In this document: positions 57,001 to 64,000 of the stretch, one piece after another
How positions within the stretch are numbered: position 1 is the first letter of the stretch
How the letters are laid out: every line of letters starts with the position of its first letter
Assembly: GCA_963921195.1 (NCBI GenBank)
Contig: OY992536.1
Span: 97,303,550-97,367,549, forward strand
Source of the DNA: Pegoplata infirma
Taxonomy: Eukaryota; Arthropoda; Insecta; Diptera; Anthomyiidae
DNA: 64,000 nt
Reading direction: 5' to 3'
The notes under the pieces: generated by a model
Databases searched by the model: none
What the model was told of the DNA's origin: nothing
What the model saw: only the letters and a program-made list of their open reading frames with translations
Made by a program: the position numbers and the translations under genes

Positions 57001-58925
57001 AAAAATGTCTCAGAATCTGAGAATTTTTCTATAGAAAAAATGTCTCAGAATCTGAGAATTTTTCTATAGAAAAAATGTCTCAAAATCTGAGAATTTTTCT
57101 ATAGAAAAAATGTCTCAGAATATGAGAATTTTTCTATAGAAAAAACGTTTCAGAATCTGAGAATTTTTCTATAGAAATATATCTCAGAGTCTGAGAATTT
57201 TTCTGTAGAAAAAATGCTTCAGAATAGAGAATTTTTTTTATAGAAAAAATGTCGCAGAGCCTAAAAGTTTTCCTATAGAAAAAATGTCTCAGAATCTGAG
57301 ATATTTTTCTATAAAAAAATGAATCTGAGAATTTTTCTAAAGAAAAAATGCCTCAGAATCTAAGAATTTTTCTACAAAAAAAGTCTCAGAATCTGTGACT
57401 TTTTCTATAGAAAAGTCTTATCTGAATCTAAGATTTCTTTAATAGAAAAAATTTCCCAGAATCTAAGAATTTTCTATAGAATAGTTTCTCAAATTCTGAG
57501 ACTTCTTCCATATAATTTAAGACTTTTTTAATAGAAACTCTATAGACTTTTTCTATAGAAATAATTTCTCAGAATCCAAGACTTTTTCTAAAGAAAATTT
57601 GTCTTAGAATCTGAAACCTGATAATTTCTATTGAACAAATGTATCAGAATCTGAGACTTTTCCATAGAAAAAATGGCTTGGAATCTAAGACTTTTTCTTT
57701 AGAAAAAATTTCTTAGAATCTGAGACATTTTCTATAGAAAAAATGTGTAAGAATCTGAGATTTTTTTATAGAAAAATGTCTTAGATTCTAAAACTTTTTC
57801 TTTAAAAAAAAGCTTCAGACTCTTAAAACTGTTCTTAAGAAAAAATCTCTCAGACCTTTTTTTATAGAAAAAATCTTTCAGACTTTTTCTATAAAAAAAT
57901 GTCTTAGACTCTGGAATTTTCTCTTTAGAAATCATCTCTCAAAATCTGAGACTTTTTCTAAAGAAAAAATATATCGGAATCTGAAACTTATTCTACAGAA
58001 AAACTGTATCATAATTTGAGACTTTGTTTTAGATAAACATTTCTCAGAATATGAGAGTTTGCTTTAAAAAAAATTTCTCAGACTTTGAAAATTTCGCTTA
58101 AGGAAAAAATGTCTAAGAATCTAAGTTCTTGAAAAAGTCTCAGATTCTGAGACATTTTTTCTATAGAAGAAGTCTCAGATTCTAAGATATTTTTTACTAT
58201 AGAAAAATTCTCACATTCTGATACATTTTTTTATAGAAAAATTCTCTGAATCTCAAGCATTTTTTCTGTAAAAAATTCTCAGAGTCTAAGACATTTTTTC
58301 TATCGAAAAATTTTTAAATTCTAAGACATTTCTTTAGAAACATTCTTAGATACTGAAATATTTTTTCTGTAGAAGAAATCTCAGATTCTGCGACATTTTT
58401 TCTATAGAAAATATCTCATAAATGTCTCTCCATACAAAAAGTATAAGATTCTAGGAAATTTTTTCTATAAAAAAGTCCCAGATTCTGATACATATTTTCT
58501 ATAGAAAGTCTCAAAAGCTGAACATTTTTCTAAAATTCTGAGATTTTTTTAACTGTTCTTAAAAATTGTTGTAGTATTTAAATATCAACTTATGTATGTA
58601 TATATTCTTTTAAAATTAACTTATTTAATAAATATATTACAAAAAAGCACTATTTTTGTCTTTTTATTTTACGGTTAAAGGAGCCCATTAATAAAATATT
58701 TTAGTTGTGGTGCTATAATATCAGTCATAACAACCATTTTTGTCTTATAATTTTTCGTTGCTTCAACAGATATATTCAGTTGCTCGTAATGAAATTCGAT
58801 AAATATGCCATTCGATTGAAATGAAATTATTAGTAATCACAACTGATAAAAGTGATAGTTGGCTGGACTACAATAATTTGGTTGGTTCTAAATTTGGTTG
58901 ACACAACGAAACCGTTTTCTGTGTG
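54066..58925. mobile_element. CACACAGAAAA-family element filled with minisatellite array 4
   Basis: The left end is CACACAGGGAAAAAATC and the right end ACCGTTTTCTGTGTG; CA flanks both sides. Subterminal words ('cagttaaaactcctcaaa', 'gatagttggctgg') resemble the small MITE at 19180-19426. Copy 1 of the host (33773-34317) lacks this insert. The interior is about 0.87 kb of unassigned AT-rich DNA, then the largest minisatellite array, then about 0.36 kb. Confidence 0.68.
54940..58560 (+). repeat. 35-bp palindromic minisatellite, array 4 (largest)
   Basis: About 100 units, the most homogeneous in the window. The period is exactly 35 bp over long stretches (56150-57150). Two sub-variants form blocks: 'ctgagactttttctatagg' (55500-56510) and 'ctgagaatttttctatagaa' (56540-57180). 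At about 58130 the orientation flips ('aaaaagtctcagattctgag'), so 58130-58560 is the reverse complement type. Non-coding. Confidence 0.9.
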
Positions 58926-59689
58926 CAATAACAAACCCCTAAAGGTGTTTTTCTAGATCAGCGCTAGATTATTTTTACACGCATTTGAAGTTGGTAAACA
59001 TTTTAATTATAATAGTAATTGCTTGAAAACTGTATGGGTGGCGTATAATCAATTTTGTAATTCCCATTAAATATTAATCATACGCAACGATGCACAGTGG
59101 TTTCTTATTAATGATTTGACTATTGAGTAAGTAGGTACTGGACCGATTGCAGCAAAATTCATGCCGGTTATAGCTAACGTAATTTCGAGCTTAAGTTTGG
59201 ACGCTGGACCCCTCATGCCCGATAAGGGCACCACCAGGTACCAATTAAGTAGGACATGTTTAGTATTAAAAAAAAATCTCAACTTTCATTTGCTTTTGGT
59301 TTCTTCAATTCCGATTCGGAAAGTTCGATTTTGTGTCACTGTGTAATTAATGCACTTAAGTGAAAGATCATTTAAAGATCTATTTCATAAGTATCACCCT
59401 AGTGATCATGAGTGAATATGGTCTACAATGATATGAGCAGTTGGTATAATTTAGCTTTTTAAATGTTGGTAATTTAAAACAAAAGGGTTATACTATTTAC
59501 CCTTGACTATATAAATTACTCTAGGAAAGATTAATGGTTTTAAACTTCAAGAAAATATTTATTCATTTTAATGTACAGAGCGAGTAAGTTTTTTAGTGAA
59601 AATATATTAAGGATTTTTGAAAAAAAAATTTGCAAATACTTGACTAATTATGGTTAAGAGGTTGACGTAATGTCCACAAGAACAGTTCC

Positions 59690-60110
59690 TTATCCAAAGT
59701 GCACTCTACTCATATTGTCCCTGGCCCGGGGTAGGTACATGTACATTTCTACAAAGTCGATGAGCTACTTTACAGGTTCCTATGGACTTGCAATGTGCGG
59801 TATAGTTTCCCTAAGGAGACCAATTGAAGGTGTGTAAGAATATGGACGTGAGGAACAACTCAGCAGATCTGACAGATCGCACATGTGCGCTATTCTGACG
59901 GGAAGATACTTCGACAGTGGTTGCAGCAATAGCCGGACACTGTCGTGTAAGAATATATGCTAAACTGCTAAAAGTATTGCAAATGACTTCTGTCGGCGCT
60001 GTATGACTGATGAAGAGTTCAAATAGTCGGGCACTTTATCTGTATTTTGGACGGGCACTTTTTCATTGGGATCTATGCAACTTATTTATCCCTCTGATTT
60101 GTCGTAAAGA
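59690..60110 (+). pseudogene. LINE RNase H to Cys-motif remnant
   Basis: 'aaagtcgatgagct' and 'ttacaggttcc' align with 32735-32782, and NDFCRRCMTDEE (about 59985-60023) with the FCRSCMDE motif at 33055. Stops and frameshifts throughout. Same family as the LINE fragment at 32590, a more decayed copy. Confidence 0.62.
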
Positions 60111-60409
60111 ATCGGTGTAACATATGTTACGTACTATAAGTTCATAAATTGGAAATTCCACACAAATACTACAGAGGTAGTCAGCGTGTGGAGGAGTAAC
60201 ACTTCCTGTAAAACTGCAATCTTCCCAAATATATTGAGGCTAAGATAATGAGTTAAGAGCGGAATATCAACCTTTTATGGAGTAGAAAAGAATGCCTTTG
60301 CGTTTTTTTCTTGTGTTTTTTGTTATTTTTGTTATTTTTGTTGTATTTTATTACATTTGTTATAGTTTTAAAGTACTCCAAATAAAAGTACTCCGCAATA
60401 TTTTTTGCC

Positions 60410-60650
60410 GGGATACTATCTGCCAGCCAAGCAGCATTGAAAACCTTATTAGCCTATGATGTAACTTCGAAACTTGTCATCGATTGTATTAATTTCCTGA
60501 ACGAACTGGGCCGTAACAATGACCACGTCCTCTGTTCTTTGCCGGGCCATGAAGGGCACTAGGCCAACGAACGGGCATACTGCCTGACTAATCGTGGTAC
60601 ATGACGCCCCTTCATCAGTCCGAAACCCCTCTGTGGATTGTCCATTAGGC
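60410..60650 (+). pseudogene. LINE RNase H fragment of another copy
   Basis: The frame near 60423-60560 reads SQAALKTLLAYDVTSKLVID, then NELGRNNDH and SLPGHEG: the middle of a LINE RNase H domain ending in the PGHEG motif. The expected catalytic Asp before SQAAL is Ala here (gcc). The opposite-strand open frame 60449-60652 is a shadow. 60110-60400 and 60660-61090 show no feature that I recognise. Confidence 0.65.
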
Positions 60651-61094
60651 ATATCAGGGAAAGATTACGATCATAAAGGGAATCTGAATTTGCACACCGA
60701 ACGGATGCTTATCAATGATAATTGGGTATCTAACTTATTTTACTAATTGTAGCATTGACGAAATATTGTTTGTTAGACTCTCTTCTATCGCTATTTCTTG
60801 AGCAGGAGTTTTTGTTCGTAGAGAGAAGGTTGGTTTATAAGTCAAACTAGCCGTGTGTAACAAGAACACCCCATAGAATTCTTCTCAGGTACTTTTACAA
60901 ACCACGGTCACATAACCTTTTTTCCTTGACATCAACATAATTTACTGCATTAATTAATAGAGTCATCCCCGGAGAGTTGGTTCAAGGTTAAAAAAACAAG
61001 CAGGACCGATCCTTCTCGTCGCTAAGAGTATATGTGATATTTTATTTCTTAACTGCACCACCGCTAACATAGGTTTTTTGATTGATCAACGTCA

Positions 61095-61245
61095 GTAGAC
61101 CAATTCTAGAAACATTTTTCGTTCCAAATAATAGTTCCAGAATGCATCATATTATCGTGCAACCGATTCTACTTAACGTTCCAGGATCAATGATTTTTGT
61201 TTAAAATTGTCCCGAAAGCAATCGTTTTTTAGAGCAAGTATTTTT
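61095..61245 (+). mobile_element. Partial copy of the 36599-36838 MITE
   Basis: 'cgttccaaataatagttcca', 'gcaaccgattctacttaacg' and 'gatcaatgatttttgtttaa' match the left half of the MITE inside the LINE at 36599. The right half is missing; a mini-me element begins at the break. Confidence 0.6.
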
Positions 61246-61630
61246 ATACCCTCTACTTTAGTGATAGAGGGAATATATAAGTTTGTCATTCCGTTTGCAA
61301 CACCTCGAAATATTGGTCTAGGACCCCATATATATACTATTCATGATCCTCGATCGATTTTAAAACGATCTAGCGATGTCCGTCCGTCGGCCTGTTGAAA
61401 ACACGCTAACTTTTGAAATACTTTACGGAGGCTCCTGAAGTTTGGCATATGTGATGGGCATTTACCTAATCAAATTGGTATTGCAATCCAGCGATATCGG
61501 TCTAGTGGTTGAAAAGTTATGAGCAAAATACTTAATTTTGGCCATGGTTTTTCGTGAAATTACGAGATATGCAACACGATAACTTTAGAAAGGCAATTCT
61601 GAGGATGCTGAAGCTTAGCATATATATTTA
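61246..61630 (+). mobile_element. Long-type mini-me element, interrupted
   Basis: It starts 'ttataccctctactttagtg' and carries the TA-rich tract, a core with GATCGATTTTAAAACGATCT, a short GTCC tract and the 'gctgaagcttagcatatata' block. It breaks at 61630, exactly where the next element begins; the continuation ('gtcgttccgc' in the copy at 11210) is not in the window. Confidence 0.7.
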
Positions 61631-61989
61631 CATGCGCGGGTACAAGGGGGGAAAGGGAAAATTCCCCCCCCCCCCCCCAGACTAAATTTAAAAAGAAAAA
61701 AAGGAAAAGAAAGAAAAACGAAAGAAAAAAAAGAAAAAGGAAAGATAAAGAAAGAAAAGAATAAAGATTTATTTAAAAATTTTCTAAAGGAAAAAATTTA
61801 GAAATCCGAAAATTTTTCATAGAAAAAAATCTGAAGGAAAATTCTAAAAAATTTCATAGGGAAAATCTGAAAATTTTTCAAGGAAAGTTGTGACTAAATC
61901 AGAAAATATCTGTCATTTAGAAGTTCTTATTATGAAGAGAATTTTTTTTTGGGAAAAATCGTTGTGAACGTGACAATCGTTGGTATAAC

Positions 61990-63830
61990 AAAAATGAATT
62001 GCACTTTTCGTATAGGAAAAATTTATCAAATTCTGAGAATTTTTCTATCAAAAAATGCCATAGAATCACTTTTTCAATAGGAAAAATGTCTTAGAATCTG
62101 AGACTTTTTTCGATAGGAAAAATATCTCAGAATAACGAACTTTTTCTATAGAAAAAATATCTCAGAATTTTAGAATTGTTCTATAGGAAAACTGTTGCAT
62201 AATCTCAGGCTTTTTCTATGGGAAATGTTTCAGAATCTGAGACTTTTTTAATAGAAAAAATATCTTGGAATGTGCGACTTTTTTATAGGAAAAATATTTC
62301 TGAATCTGAGATTTTTTCTATAGGAAAAATATCTCAGAATATAAGACTTTTTTTATAGGAAAAATGTCTCAGAACATGAAACTTTTTCTATGGGAAAAAT
62401 GTTGGGGAATCTGAGACTTTTTCTATAGGAAAATGTTGGGGAATCGGAGACTTTTTCTATAGGAAAAATGTTGCGGAATCTGAGACTTTTCCTATAGGGA
62501 AAATGTCCCAGAGTCTGAGACCTTTTCAATAGAGAAAATTTTTAAGAATCTCAGACCTTTTGTATGGGAAAAATGTTGCGGAATCTGAGACTTTTTCTAT
62601 AGGAAAAATGTATCAGAATCTAAGATTTTTCTATAGGAAAATTGTTCCAAAATATGTAATTTTTTCTGTAGAAAAAAGAATTTGAGAAATGTTTACGGGA
62701 AAAAGGTCGAAGAATCTGAGACTTTTTCGATAGGAAAAAGGCCACCTTTTATAGGAAAAAGGTCTTAGTTCCTCTAAATTTCAAACTTACCCAGGCAGAA
62801 ACTGCCAACCGTTCCAAAAAAAAAGTCTCGGCAAAGCACTTTATTTTTTGTGTAAAAGGTGGTATGAATTCGAAAAAGTGCTTTGCAAGCGCTTTGCCAA
62901 TGTTTTTCTATTTAAATCTGTTCAAAGTATAAATTTTTTATTAAAATTTATTAATTTTCGTAACAATTGGAATATTTTTTATTTCCCCGCAGGATAAGTG
63001 GCCGGTCCTTGATAGTTCTCGTGATATGTCACTTAAACACAATGACCTACATATTACAAACTTGACACCTTTTATATAAAAACACCTGTTTCTTTCGTGA
63101 GGAAGTGTCTTAAACTCCGGATACATCACATGTGAAATGTCACTGGGCCTATCCCTTTGGACCACTACCCGATTCGGTTCAATACACCACTTTTTTTCGG
63201 GACTTTTCCAAAAATTTTCCTAAAAGCATTTTAAAAAAATTTTTTATTCCAAATCGCAAAGAAAACTGCAAACAACTTTTTTCCGGGACTTAGTTTTCTA
63301 TTTCAAAGTTTGTTAAAAAAAATTTTATCCTAATAAATTAGTCAATAAATTTTTTATCCTAATTTAATAAATTTCTTTATTCAAATAAACACCAAAAAAA
63401 ATTGTGTCTTATGGACTTATACAATTTTGATACGTCCCATTTTTTGTTCTAAAAGTGCTATAATAGTACCATATTTTTTGTTTTTAAAGCGCTTTCAAAG
63501 CGCTTTAAAATAGCAACGGCATACCGTTTACCGTGGTTATCATTTTGGTCGCTGGGGGAGTACTAAACTGTGATGCTTTCCCAGCACACAAGCGACCATA
63601 AAAGGTACTTTGCCAGCGCTTTCCCGTTCGTATTTTTCTGCCTGGGTATTTAATATAAAAAAGTCTCGGAATCTGAGAGTCTGAAACTTTTCTATAGAAA
63701 CCTCATCATTAAGATTTTTAGGAAAAAGGTCTTTGAATCTGAAACTTTTTTTAGGAAAAAGTGCCAGAATCTTAGACTTTTTCTAAGAAAAATTTCTTTG
63801 AATCTGAGAGTTTTCTAACTGAAGTTTTTT
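61990..63830 (+). repeat. 35-bp minisatellite array 5, interrupted
   Basis: Forward units at 61990-62770 and 63655-63830 ('cagaatctgagactttttc', 'ctataggaaaaatgt'), moderately decayed, with a local variant 'gttg(g/c)ggaatctgagac' repeated at 62400-62595. A TIR element at 62788-63648 splits the array. Confidence 0.8.
62788..63648. mobile_element. TIR element, family TACCCAGGCAGAAA
   Basis: 861 bp, perfect 14-bp ends TACCCAGGCAGAAA and TTTCTGCCTGGGTA. Several 'aaagcgctttg(c/a)' words on both strands cluster in the subterminal parts (62880-62905, 63488-63510, 63610-63622). The ends resemble those of the TACCCAGCAAAACTT family. The open frame at 62941-63165 (minus) has no recognised domain. Confidence 0.72.
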
Positions 63831-63924
63831 ATTTATTTCGGTTTTAATTTTCGGTTATTTCTGAGAAATAATTATTTTTGTTGTACAATGAGAAAATCTT
63901 AAAAAATTAATTGACAACACAGGC

Positions 63925-63980
63925 CAAGTGGAGATGTCGACAGCTTTCGAAAGAAGCCACCCTTCCTTCGTCAGCACTCA
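63925..63980 (-). ncRNA. Possible decayed hammerhead-like motif
   Basis: On the minus strand: stem I TGAGTG (63980-63975), core CTGACGA (63974-63968), a 19-nt hairpin in which AGGAAG pairs with CTTCTT, core GAAA (63948-63945), an imperfect stem III, TC, and CACTTG (63930-63925), which pairs with the first strand allowing G-U. Two unpaired bases before GAAA depart from the standard form. It is a third, unrelated-sequence occurrence of the layout in this window, at the edge of unassigned DNA. Confidence 0.3.
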
Positions 63981-64000
63981 TCGACTGTCACTGTAGGTGT

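Larger units (their letters stand above)
54002..59343. mobile_element. TAA-flanked TIR element, family CACAGTG, copy 2, interrupted
   Basis: The left end is CACTATGCAACAACCAAAAT, the right end TTCGATTTTGTGTCACTGTG, TAA on both sides. The outer parts (54002-54065 and 58926-59343) align with 33773-34317, including 'ggttatagctaacgtaattt' near 59165. The 4.86-kb gap is an inserted TIR element. Confidence 0.75.
61631..64000. mobile_element. Minisatellite-bearing element, cut by the window end
   Basis: The left end reads CATGCGCGGGTACAAGGGGGG, followed by a C run and a polypurine tract (61675-61765), matching in reverse the border of array 3 (51645-51780) and resembling the G-rich ends of the element at 1004. 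It contains minisatellite array 5. No right end is seen, so it continues outside. Confidence 0.5.

Noticed and set aside
54940..58560. CRISPR-like array
   Set aside because: There are no unique spacers: the whole 35-bp unit repeats head to tail, and the surroundings are eukaryotic transposons.
60581..60640. TCATCAG ... GAAA as another hammerhead core
   Set aside because: The two core pieces are on opposite strands and no stem I or stem III could be drawn; the segment is LINE RNase H sequence.

Overview
The window is AT-rich, eukaryotic and almost gene-free. It looks like repeat-dense insect DNA, most likely from a higher (brachyceran) fly. The grounds are several mini-me-type elements with a (TA)n tract, a conserved core and a (GTCY)n tract, a copia-type retrotransposon whose primer site matches the copia half-tRNA type, RNase-H-bearing non-LTR retrotransposon remains, and many foldback elements. 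I found no intact host protein-coding gene. Every recognisable coding stretch belongs to a broken transposable element, apart from two short histone-H1-like stretches inside a non-autonomous element.

Layout. 1-5.7 kb: a hAT-like element (1004-4286, exact 8-bp target duplication) carrying a degenerate minisatellite. 5.75-15.5 kb: a large inverted repeat. Each arm serves as the empty site for an insertion in the other arm, and the centre holds nested mini-me elements. 15.7-27.5 kb: a copia element (16661-24821) with identical LTRs but six direct insertions, sitting in a mini-me-like element that also took a 498-bp tandem/inverted array. 28-39 kb: TIR elements, a tRNA-derived SINE, and fragments of one LINE family on both strands. 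38-45.7 kb: one LINE remnant split by a TA-type MITE and by two hAT-like elements that used the same 8-bp target. The first hAT holds a TA-type MITE that holds a 442-bp tandem/inverted array. 47.9-52.6 kb: another hAT-like element with minisatellite, SINE and histone-like segments. 54-59.3 kb: a TAA-flanked element split by a 4.9-kb TIR element filled with the minisatellite. 59.6-64 kb: more LINE remains and a further minisatellite-bearing element that runs off the window.

Two systems stand out. First, the 498-bp and 442-bp arrays are unrelated in overall sequence, but every complete unit carries a compact type-I hammerhead-like motif: CTGAAGA, stem II, GAAA, self-complementary stem III, GUA cleavage triplet, closing stem I. 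Both arrays have direct units followed by inverted units and are flanked by 12-15-bp direct repeats. A paralogous unoccupied site for the 442-bp array lies at about 47.69-47.76 kb. This is what non-autonomous, hammerhead-bearing retroelements (retrozymes, Penelope-type mobilisation) would look like. Second, a roughly 35-bp minisatellite made of two palindromes sits inside at least five different transposons and fills around 10 kb.

Limits: element boundaries rest on terminal repeats, target duplications and comparison of copies read by eye. Family names are superfamily-level inferences. No database search was possible, and the near-perfect arrays could be miscounted by the assembler.
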